Part shown: piece after piece, positions 1 through 6,700 of the stretch
Layout of the letters: every line of letters begins with the position of its first letter
Numbering within the stretch: the stretch's first letter is position 1
Assembly: GCA_964502525.1 (NCBI GenBank)
Contig: CAZCXH010000206.1
Coordinates: 1 to 7,522, forward strand
Reading direction: 5' to 3'
Origin: DATLYB01 sp964502525
GTDB taxonomy: Bacteria > Bacteroidota > Bacteroidia > Chitinophagales > CAIOSU01
Length of the DNA: 7,522 nucleotides
Made by a program: the position numbers and the translations under genes
The notes under the pieces: generated by a model
What the model saw: only the letters and a program-made list of their open reading frames with translations
The model's database searches: none
Told to the model about the DNA's origin: nothing

Positions 1-1224
1 GCCGTTTTGGGGGCAGGGAATATTGCCGGGTTAGTGCCTGGAGATTTCTTGTACAAGTTGTTTGTTGAAGGACAGGTCGTGGCGTTGAAAATGAATCCGG
101 TGAATGAATACCTGGGGCCGGTTTTTGAAGAAGCGTTTGTTGCCCTCATAAAAGCCGGTTACCTGCAAATTCTGTATGGCGGCGCGCCAGAAGGCACATA
201 CTTGTGCAACCACGCAGCCGTTGATCGTGTCCACATGACCGGCTCCGACCGCACCTTTGACGCCATTGTGTTTGGTTCGGGCGCAAAAGGCAAGCAGCGC
301 AAGCAGGCGCGCCAGCCCATTTTTACGAAACCTTTTTCGGCGGAGTTGGGCAATATTTCCCCGGTGATTGTTGTTCCGGGCCCCTGGACCGAGAAAGATA
401 TCAAGAATCAATCCGCCCGCTTCGGTTCGTGGATCGTGCCCAATTCTGCGCATCTCTGCCTTACGCCGCGCATGATTATTCAAATGAAAAATTGGGAGCG
501 CCGTGAAGAACTCAACAAAGGGATTGCAGATTTTTTGGCAGGAATTGAAACTCACAAAGCCTACTACCCGGGCTCATTCGAACTCCATCAGCAATTTATA
601 AAGGCGCATCCGCAAGCTCTCCAACTCGGGGAACCGCAGGATGGCCATCTACCCTGGACGTTCATCCCGGACGTCAACCCGGCGAACGAGGATGACATTT
701 GTTTCACGCGTGAACCGTTCATGAGTTTATTTTCAGAGACAGCGCTTGACGCCAGCAACGTCGTCGAGTTTATTGGCAAGGCCGTGGAATTTGCCAATGA
801 AAAAGTGTGGGGAACTTTAGTCGCTTCCATTGTTGTGCATCCGGCCTCGATGAAAGACCCGCTGATCGCCGCCGCCGTCAACCAGGCCATTGCCGACCTG
901 CACTACGGCTCCATCGTGATCAATCAATGGGGTTTCTTTGCGTATTATATGGCGCTCACCCCCTGGGGCGGGTGTCCAGGTTCGGATATTTACGATGTGC
1001 AGTCGGGAATGGGGTTTGTAAACAATGCCTTGATGTTTGACCGCGCGCAGAAATCAGTGGTCTATGCGAGCTTTGATCTACCGGTGGACCCGTCTCTGGC
1101 CAACATTTCGAACGACTATCTCTATTACCGTCAGGGTGCGCGCTATGAATTCAAGCCTTCGGCGAGCAATCTGTTGAAGGCGGCTTGGCGTGCTCTGACG
1201 GTCAAGAAAGCCGAAACGCCTTGA
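1..1224 (+). CDS. Aldehyde dehydrogenase superfamily protein, 5'-truncated
   Basis: This is the C-terminal 407 codons of an NAD(P)-dependent aldehyde dehydrogenase-type oxidoreductase. The frame is already open at base 1, so the true start lies upstream. Family members are usually about 480-590 residues, so I infer that the first quarter or so is missing. Counting from the TTG codon at base 7, visible motifs are a cofactor-pocket-like VVALKMNPVNEY (24-35), the FTGS-like HMTGS (76-80), the general-base Glu in SAELGNISP (E113) and the catalytic Cys in NSAHLCLTPR (C151, bases 457-459). E113 and C151 lie 38 residues apart, close to the usual family spacing, so the enzyme looks intact in its catalytic core. 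The substrate cannot be told from the sequence. The protein is probably cytoplasmic. The gene ends at TGA 1222-1224, with 99 bases before the next gene. The family call is secure; specificity is unknown. Confidence 0.9.
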   Translation, partial: AVLGAGNIAGLVPGDFLYKLFVEGQVVALKMNPVNEYLGPVFEEAFVALIKAGYLQILYGGAPEGTYLCNHAAVDRVHMTGSDRTFDAIVFGSGAKGKQRKQARQPIFTKPFSAELGNISPVIVVPGPWTEKDIKNQSARFGSWIVPNSAHLCLTPRMIIQMKNWERREELNKGIADFLAGIETHKAYYPGSFELHQQFIKAHPQALQLGEPQDGHLPWTFIPDVNPANEDDICFTREPFMSLFSETALDASNVVEFIGKAVEFANEKVWGTLVASIVVHPASMKDPLIAAAVNQAIADLHYGSIVINQWGFFAYYMALTPWGGCPGSDIYDVQSGMGFVNNALMFDRAQKSVVYASFDLPVDPSLANISNDYLYYRQGARYEFKPSASNLLKAAWRALTVKKAETP

Positions 1225-1237
1225 TGATTTGAATGCG

Positions 1238-1260
1238 CGGGAGCTTGGCTTCCGTTTCTC
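1238..1260 (+). terminator. Weak terminator-like hairpin after the dehydrogenase gene
   Basis: A 7-bp stem (CGGGAGC at 1238-1244 with GCTTCCG at 1248-1254, one G-T pair) closes a 3-base loop and is followed by TTTCTC. It lies 13 bases after the dehydrogenase stop codon. The T-run is short and interrupted, so it may terminate only partially. It would separate the dehydrogenase transcript from the downstream two-gene module. Confidence 0.4.
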
Positions 1261-1312
1261 CAACTACTGAATACAAAAAAGTGTCAGAAAACTACAATTA
1301 CTACTAACCAAC

Positions 1313-1316
1313 GGAG
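1313..1316 (+). promoter_or_regulatory. Ribosome binding site GGAG for the 207-residue gene
   Basis: GGAG at 1313-1316 lies 7 bases before the ATG at 1324. This supports that ATG over the second ATG at 1330, which would leave a 13-base gap. Confidence 0.6.
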
Positions 1317-1323
1317 TTGGAAA

Positions 1324-1947
1324 ATGCCTATGAAATCAATCGATCCTGAAAACCTGACCTCCGGGTTTGTTGAAGCTATTCGAGTTTTCGGGCAATACTT
1401 GACCGGAAACCGCGACTGGGGCTGGGGCACCGCTGCTGCGCGCTATTTATTTCAGATGGAAGGTTTAGGCGCTCCCAGCGAGCCTCCTACAGAAGATGAG
1501 GCTTTTGCGTTGGCCAGTTATGGAACATATATTGATAGGTTAAAATCCGATCCAAACCTACGCTTACCAAAAGGCGTTAAAACAGCCGAGGCCTACATGA
1601 ACAGGGCTTTCAATTCCACATTTCTAAATCCGTCAGCCAATTCGCACATCAATAATTATGCCTCTATAGCAGACGTAATAAATGAAATAACAACCGGAAA
1701 TCTATCGGGCGGAGGGAACGTGTCACTGGATTTGCAAAGCCCCTCGAATCTGACCATTTCCCAGGATTCACAATATTGGGATGCAAATACCACTTCAAAT
1801 TGGGACCCCAATAATGTTCCTTCTGTTCGTGACATCGGCAAAGAATACTACGCGCCGCTGCCGCCAGAAACTGACTTGGAAACCACTTATGGCACACTAG
1901 CTGATTTTGAACGTGACATGATTCAAATTAGAAAGGCACTCAAATGA
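1324..1947 (+). CDS. Unrecognised 207-residue protein, first gene of a coupled pair
   Basis: I do not recognise this protein. The N-terminal half (about residues 10-100) looks helical, with aromatic clusters such as the run DWGWGTAAARYLF (31-43). The stretch from about 100 to 165 is rich in Asn, Ser and Thr, with GNLSGGGNVSLDL (125-137) and a repeated N-T/S pattern, and looks like beta or loop structure. A Pro-rich segment (PLPPETD, 178-184) precedes a charged C-terminal helix. There is no signal peptide, membrane segment or cysteine. GGAG sits 7 bases before the chosen ATG. The stop codon overlaps the start of the next gene (ATGA, 1944-1947), so the two are probably translated together and may act as partners. 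The region is more AT-rich than the flanking dehydrogenase and kinase genes, which is compatible with horizontal acquisition but does not prove it. Confidence 0.8.
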   Translation: MPMKSIDPENLTSGFVEAIRVFGQYLTGNRDWGWGTAAARYLFQMEGLGAPSEPPTEDEAFALASYGTYIDRLKSDPNLRLPKGVKTAEAYMNRAFNSTFLNPSANSHINNYASIADVINEITTGNLSGGGNVSLDLQSPSNLTISQDSQYWDANTTSNWDPNNVPSVRDIGKEYYAPLPPETDLETTYGTLADFERDMIQIRKALK

Positions 1948-2897
1948 ATAGGCACGAGTTCCAGCCTCTCACCGATAAGGTGAGTTTTCCCCTGAGTAAT
2001 TCTAACAAGAAACAAACCGGTGAGGCAAGGCTGTCGGTGAAATGTACTCTCACCAACGTGACGCCTTCGGGAGAAGACCCCTATAAGTACCTGCTGGTGG
2101 ATCTGGATGGCAGCACTGTCAACTCAGGCATTAATATGATCGCAGATGATAATGACCGGCGAGGGTATTTTACCGAAAAGATCCGTTATCGGGTTTGGCT
2201 TCAGGAAAAAAATCACCCGGTTGATTTTCAGACGGCGCTATCGAATTTCGTCAGATTAAAAGAATCCCCACAGGATAGCAATCTTACCGGCAGTATCACT
2301 TCAGGGATAACCATTTCTGCAGATGGCACGGTGGGTGTGTTTGGGGATACCCCTACCGCCAATGTTGGTGGAGGAATTGCATTTTCGAACAGCCACACTC
2401 ATGTCATTCAAGACTTTACTTTTCTGAATCAATCGCAAGGGAATGTTCTGAATCAGGTAATGGTTATGTCTTGCCTACAGGATGGGACGGAGTACAACGC
2501 CAGTAGTACCGGCGCCAAAAAGTTCGAAACAATGCTGAGTCAGCCCATGCCAAGTCTTACGGATCCCCTTCCTGATGCTGTCTTTAGAGAGTTGCCCAGT
2601 TTAGCCAAAGACAATATCCCCATTATTGGACAGGGACTTTGGATGACCCAAAGTGGCGCTGCCTATAAGTTGAAAAAAGTCTATTTATGCATTGATCTCC
2701 AGATTGATTTTCAACTGGTTAATATGAAGGGGTTGAATAGTTTTGGAGATTTTCTGAAAAAGGCAGGAATGGCAGTTTTTGATTCTTCTACAATCACAAA
2801 ATATTTCTTCGATCTGGCTACGCAAGGTGGAATGTTTACTACCTCAAAGACTGCATCTTTTGTCCATGAAATAGACCTGACAAAGGCCGACACTTAG
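1944..2897 (+). CDS. Beta-rich protein with a leukocidin/hemolysin-like stem region (tentative pore former)
   Basis: The protein has 317 residues, starts at the ATGA overlap with the preceding gene, and ends at TAG 2895-2897. Most of it shows alternating polar/hydrophobic beta-strand patterns. Residues about 112-165 are Gly/Ser/Thr-rich: a strand with alternating small and hydrophobic residues (SITSGITISADGTVGVFG), a Pro-Thr turn near 136-139, then GGGIAFSNSHTHVIQDF (142-158). This layout resembles the amphipathic stem hairpin and following Q-D-F/Y motif of leukocidin/hemolysin-type beta-barrel toxins, as I remember them; I have not aligned it. A beta-rich C-terminal half follows, with a probable strand at KLKKVYLCIDLQIDFQLVN (242-260). 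There is no hydrophobic leader, which is unusual for a secreted toxin. Three cysteines are present (34, 177, 249). Alternatives are an aerolysin-like fold or an unrelated beta-sandwich. That it is a gene is nearly certain; the fold is a hypothesis. Confidence 0.85.
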   Translation: MNRHEFQPLTDKVSFPLSNSNKKQTGEARLSVKCTLTNVTPSGEDPYKYLLVDLDGSTVNSGINMIADDNDRRGYFTEKIRYRVWLQEKNHPVDFQTALSNFVRLKESPQDSNLTGSITSGITISADGTVGVFGDTPTANVGGGIAFSNSHTHVIQDFTFLNQSQGNVLNQVMVMSCLQDGTEYNASSTGAKKFETMLSQPMPSLTDPLPDAVFRELPSLAKDNIPIIGQGLWMTQSGAAYKLKKVYLCIDLQIDFQLVNMKGLNSFGDFLKKAGMAVFDSSTITKYFFDLATQGGMFTTSKTASFVHEIDLTKADT

Positions 2898-2910
2898 GCG
2901 TTGTTTTTTA

Positions 2911-2956
2911 GTATTTGTCTCCCTTATGGAGAACGTCGATTCAGACGAACAAATAC
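2911..2956 (+). other. Weak nested inverted repeat between genes
   Basis: GTATTTGT (2911-2918) pairs with ACAAATAC (2949-2956). A smaller 5-bp hairpin (TCTCC 2918-2922, GGAGA 2928-2932, loop CTTAT) lies inside. There is no T-run, so it is not a clear intrinsic terminator, but it is the only structure just downstream of the coupled pair. Confidence 0.25.
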
Positions 2957-2964
2957 GACTGAAT

Positions 2965-2970
2965 TATAAA
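2965..2970 (+). promoter_or_regulatory. Possible -10 box (TATAAA) for the small conserved gene
   Basis: TATAAA lies 46 bases before the open frame of the small protein. The nearest -35-like sequence, TTCAGA at 2940-2945, is poor and 19 bases away, so this is only a weak promoter candidate. Confidence 0.2.
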
Positions 2971-3006
2971 CAGCGGTGCGTTATCAAACCATTTGAATAA
3001 AACTTC

Positions 3007-3013
3007 AAGGAGG
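3007..3013 (+). promoter_or_regulatory. Strong Shine-Dalgarno sequence AAGGAGG with no ATG/GTG/TTG after it
   Basis: AAGGAGG is a full match to the anti-Shine-Dalgarno core. Normal spacing of 5-8 bases would place a start codon at 3019-3022, where the sequence reads AGACGT. The only near-cognate codon close by in the correct frame is ATC at 3016-3018, which is 2 bases away. The site supports translation of the gene here but leaves the start codon unresolved. Confidence 0.6.
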
Positions 3014-3015
3014 TC

Positions 3016-3330
3016 ATCAGACGTTTTCTGGTCAAAGCGTCCTCGCCCGTCGAGGCCGGCAACGCGCTGGTCAAGCAGGGCAAGCTCGGGGAAACCATTC
3101 AATCCATTCTTGCCGATCTGAAACCGGAAGCGGTTTATTTCACGGCGGAGGGCGGCAACCGCACCGCTTACCTCGTTGTCGATCTCGCCAATGCTTCCCA
3201 AATCCCGCGCGTGGCGGAACCATTTTTTCTGGCATTCAACGCCAGCGTGGAGTTTCATGCGCTTATGAGTCCCGAGGATTTGACGAAGGCCGCACCGGAT
3301 ATCGAACAGGCGGCGAAGAAATACAGCTAA
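3016..3330 (+). CDS. Small conserved protein (about 102-104 aa), noncanonical or lost start codon
   Basis: The frame RRFLVKASSPVEAGNALVKQ to AAKKYS, stop TAA 3328-3330, is clearly coding. It resembles a small protein family of about 100 residues that I recall from several soil bacteria, with a conserved start M-x-F-L-V-K-A-x-x-P-V-E-A-G-N, a middle P-E-A-V-Y-F-T, and a motif E-P-F-F-L-A-F-N-A-S. Some databases label it pantothenate synthetase-like, without support that I know of. Its function is unknown. It is probably soluble, with a ferredoxin-like alternation of helices and strands. The frame is closed upstream by TAA at 2998-3000 and holds no ATG before 3265, which would remove most of the conserved part. 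I set the start at ATC 3016 as the best near-cognate codon after AAGGAGG. The simplest alternative is that an ATG between 3018 and 3019 was deleted, since inserting ATG there would give ideal spacing. It may therefore be expressed poorly or not at all. Confidence 0.75.
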   Translation: MRRFLVKASSPVEAGNALVKQGKLGETIQSILADLKPEAVYFTAEGGNRTAYLVVDLANASQIPRVAEPFFLAFNASVEFHALMSPEDLTKAAPDIEQAAKKYS

Positions 3331-3338
3331 TTTTTTAG

Positions 3339-3358
3339 ACAATTGAAAATGCAATTGT
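3339..3358 (+). other. AT-rich hairpin downstream of the small gene
   Basis: ACAATTG (3339-3345) and CAATTGT (3352-3358) form a 7-bp stem with a 6-base loop, 8 bases after the stop codon. A T-run precedes it and an A-run follows, so it would work as a terminator better on the - strand than on the + strand. Confidence 0.3.
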
Positions 3359-3379
3359 TGCAAAAAAAGCAAAATCTTT

Positions 3380-3452
3380 CTGTAAGCGGATTGAACTGAT
3401 CAAGCGGATACTGCTCGGGTTTATCCGCTTCATCCGTTCAATCCGCTTACAA
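3380..3452. repeat. Long inverted repeat, 30-bp arms with 11-base loop
   Basis: The left arm at 3381-3410 pairs with the right arm at 3422-3451, with two mismatches in 30 positions. The loop is CTGCTCGGGTT. Each arm contains AAGCGGAT twice, as GTAAGCGGATTGAAC followed after a few bases by AAGCGGAT. Downstream come AAAAGGCTTTTTAATTTT, so transcription from the left could end here. The internally repeated arms look like a dispersed palindromic repeat and not an ordinary terminator, but that needs other copies to confirm. Confidence 0.8.
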
Positions 3453-3472
3453 AAGGCTTTTTAATTTTCCTC

Positions 3473-3507
3473 CAACTCATTTTTTCCCTATTTCGATAGG
3501 TGAGTTG
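3473..3507 (+). other. Compound hairpin capped by a TTCG loop
   Basis: CAACTCA (3473-3479) pairs with TGAGTTG (3501-3507). CCTAT (3487-3491) pairs with ATAGG (3496-3500) around a TTCG loop. The right arms are contiguous, while the left arms are separated by a 7-base T-rich bulge (3480-3486). As RNA this is a stable UUCG-type tetraloop. It lies between the inverted repeat and the kinase promoter, so it could belong to the 3' end of the upstream transcript. Confidence 0.4.
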
Positions 3508-3514
3508 TCCCTTC

Positions 3515-3529
3515 GCACAAACTTTGTGC
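3515..3529. promoter_or_regulatory. Palindrome GCACAAA-C-TTTGTGC, operator-like
   Basis: This is a perfect 7-bp inverted repeat with a one-base centre, immediately upstream of the -35 box at 3530. The position suits an activator or repressor site for the kinase gene. Confidence 0.4.
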
Positions 3530-3558
3530 TTGACATTCCCAATTCTCCCCAACATATT
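3530..3558 (+). promoter_or_regulatory. Candidate sigma70-type promoter for the sensor kinase gene
   Basis: A perfect TTGACA (3530-3535) is followed after 17 bases by CATATT (3553-3558), which matches four of six -10 positions. Transcription would start near 3565, leaving a leader of about 138 bases. TATTTA at 3555-3560 is an alternative -10 with 19-base spacing. Confidence 0.45.
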
Positions 3559-3595
3559 TAAAACATAGAATTCCGCATCGTCTTCATAACGCCCC

Positions 3596-3675
3596 GACGG
3601 TTGTTTTGGCGCGTAAAGGACGGTTGTTTTACCCAACCAATTTGCTCGAATCACACAACGCACGGACGGTTAGTT
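3596..3675. repeat. Three spaced direct repeats GACGGTT(N)GTT in the kinase leader
   Basis: GACGGTTGTTTT occurs twice exactly, at 3596-3607 and 3619-3630. A third, shorter copy, GACGGTTAGTT, lies at 3665-3675. The start-to-start distances are 23 and 46 bases, so all three are in one register of 23. This pattern suits cooperative protein binding at about two helical turns. The last copy ends 27 bases before the kinase ATG. Confidence 0.5.
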
Positions 3676-3702
3676 GAAGAGAATCATGTGCAAAAGGGGA
3701 TT

Positions 3703-6700
3703 ATGAGAAAACTTGCTCTCTTCATTTGCCTGCGCCTTTTTCTTCCTGATCTTGCTCTGGCACAAAGAGGTTCCGCGCCGATGGTGAATGAAAAGCGATT
3801 ACATACGGCCAGGACGGCCGAACGGGAAACACCGGAAGAGGCGCTGGCGCGGCTGTATGGTGAAAGTCGTTTCGAGCACCTCGGTGTGGACGAAGGTTTA
3901 TCGCAGGGGATGATTGTCGCGATGCTGCAAGATCACCAGGGTTTTATGTGGTTCGGTACGCTGGACGGCCTCAACAAATACGATGGGCATCGCTTTACAA
4001 ACTACTGGAGCGATCCTCGTGATTCCACCTCACTTTCCCATAATTTCATCATCACGCTTTATGAAGACCCGCAAGGCAATCTTTGGGTGGCAACTGCGGA
4101 TGGGGCGATCAATCTGTATGATCGACACACCGATCGATTTCATCGCTTGGTTCTGCCACAGAGCGATTCCAGCGAGTTTAATGACAATGTCATCACGGGA
4201 ATGGTTGCGCAAGGCGATAGTGCGTTGTGGATGGCTACGCGCGGCAACGGGCTGAAAAAGCTGATTTTTCATCAACAGCGTTCGCCTTCGCCGGCCAATT
4301 TGGGGGAAAGTCTGAAATACGCGAAATGGAGGGAATATCCCGGCAGCCCAAGAGGCATTTTCGGTTTATATCGCGATTCGCCCACGGCAACCCAAGCCTT
4401 CAATGCGCTTTGGATCGTTTCAACCTCCGGCATACTTCGTGTCGCTTCGCCCGACTCGGCATGGCGCCATCCCAGCCAGAACACCGGGCCAAGCAGATGG
4501 GTTCAGCTATTCAAGACGGCGCCGCTATCAACAGTTGGTGTGTCTCATCGTTCCATGCAGGATTCCAATGGCGCTCTCTGGCTCAACACGCTGGAAGGGC
4601 TGGCGCGATTTGATCGTGACACCAGAACATTTGCTCTGCATATCTATCCGCCGGAGATTTCAAAGCCGGAAAGCGGCAACTTTCCGGTTGCCGAGGTTCC
4701 ACTGCCAATCTCCTTTCAAAACCATCTCAAGCGGCATTTTCAGGTTAAAAACCAAGGAACCCCGGAGCAACTCCTTTGGGTGGTACAGGGCAACCATCTT
4801 GCCATTTTTAGCCCGGTGACGCAACGATACGCCCTGCTTAAAACGCCATTTCATGATGACCTCTACTCGATTTATGCCGACCGGGGCGGCGTGCTTTGGC
4901 TGGGAACCAACGGTTTCGGCTTATATAAGTTTGACCCGCAATCCGCGCGTTTCTCTTATCCGGATTATCAAACCGTCGCACCCGAAAGCGGGACTTCCAT
5001 CTCCACACGCAGCATAATCATGAGTAGCATTTGGGTAGATACGCTGCGAAATGAATTGTGGCTCAACAGTGCCACTTATAAAGCCAGTCGCAAAACCGGC
5101 ATCCTGTCTTACGTGACTCAGCTCAATTTTGGGGCCTCTTTAGCGGCGGACTCAAAAGGAAATTTATGGGCGGGCGCAACGAACGGGCTTTATCAAATTG
5201 AATTAGAGAGCAGTCGCTTGATTTTCCACGATGCTCGTCAATTGTCGCATGATGAAAGACTTCCAAGAATACGCAAGGTCTATTTTGATCTTGATGATTC
5301 CCTCTGGTGTGTCATCGAGATAGGCCGCATCTTGGGATTGAGCCAGTTTAATCGTGGCAGCAAACAGTTTCGTTTTTTTCCGTTTCAAAAGAGTCTTAAA
5401 GACAGCTTATCTTTACCCGAGGTTTTCCAGGATGAGAGCGGGTTGTTTTGGATTGCCTACAATATAGGAGTGATCTGTTTTGATCCGGAGAAAAAAGCTT
5501 ATGTGAAACATTATTGCCATGATTCCAACAATCCACAAAGCTTAAGCTCCGATGTTGTGACCTGCATCGTGCCCGACCCTCTTCAGCCCCGGCGCTACTT
5601 ATGGATGAGCACCATGGGCGGCGGCCTGAACCGCTTCGATCGCCAGACCGAAACCTTCACGGGATTCAAAACCGAACAGGGTTTGCCCAACAATACGGTT
5701 TATGGCATTTTGACCGATGCTGAGGGCAATCTGTGGATGAGCACCAATAAAGGGCTGAGCAAGTTTAATCCGCAAACGAAGACCTTCCGCAATTTTACGG
5801 TTGGAGACGGTTTGCAGGGGAATGAGTTTAATACGGGTTCTTTTTATAAAAGCCCCACCGGTGAAATGTTTTTCGGCGGCTTGAAGGGATTTAACAGCTT
5901 TTATCCGGAAGACATTCGGGATAATCCTTACCTCCCGCCGGTTGCTCTCACCGATTTCCAATATTATAATCCTGCGGACACGGTTGAGTCAACCGGATGG
6001 CAGCGCCTGCTCATCCCGGCGCCGGCGCTCGAGAGCATTGAATTACCCTACCATGCCAATACGCTTTCCTTTGAATTTGCGGCTTTGGATTACAGCACGG
6101 CCAGAAGCAATCAATACGCTTATAAGCTGGAAGGCTTAAACCACGAGTGGATTTATTGCGGCACGGAACGGCGAGCGAATTTCTCCTTGATTCCGCCCGG
6201 GCACTACGTGTTTCGCGTGAAAGGCAGCAACAGCGATGGAATTTGGAATGAGTCCGGCACTTCGGTCAAAATCATCATTCATCCGCCGTGGTGGCGGACA
6301 TGGTGGGCTTACACGATTTATGGAATGCTGATTTTGGGATTTCTTTATGGAATTCGACGCTATGAAGTGAACCGCCAGCAGTGGAAACACGGCTTGGAAT
6401 TGGAGCGCGTTGAATCGGACAAACTGAAGGAGCTGGATAGCTTGAAGTCGCGCTTCTTCGCCAACATTTCCCACGAATTCCGCACGCCGCTGACGCTGAT
6501 TCTCGGACCGCTGGAGAATCTGCGTTCCGGGCGGTTCAAAGGCGACCTCGACAAGCAGTACGGCATGATGGAGCGCAATGCCCAAAGACTCCTGCGGCTG
6601 ATCAATCAATTGCTCGATCTCTCCAAACTGGAGGCCGGCAAGCTCGCGCTGCAAGCCAGTTATGGCAACTTGATTCCTTTTGTTAAAGGGATCGTCTATT

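Noticed and set aside
31..555. A - strand frame of 174 codons at the window start
   Set aside because: It is opposite the catalytic region of the aldehyde dehydrogenase and has no independent support.
1225..1323. Promoter for the two-gene module
   Set aside because: I find no convincing -35/-10 pair in these 99 bases; TTGGCT with TGAATA 17 bases later is too weak to annotate.
2941..3372. A - strand frame of 143 codons opposite the small conserved gene
   Set aside because: The + strand frame 3016-3330 carries a recognisable conserved protein with a strong Shine-Dalgarno; the - frame is its mirror.
3380..3452. Terminal inverted repeat of an insertion sequence
   Set aside because: The arms are separated by only 11 bases, no transposase gene lies nearby, and no target duplication is visible.
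3430..3663. A - strand frame of 77 codons (GTG start) across the region before the kinase gene
   Set aside because: It has no ribosome binding site, ends inside the inverted repeat, covers the promoter and leader repeats, and its product resembles nothing I know.
3914..4819. Several + strand frames of 113-138 codons in other phases
   Set aside because: They overlap the continuous propeller-coding frame that starts at 3703 and have no motifs of their own.
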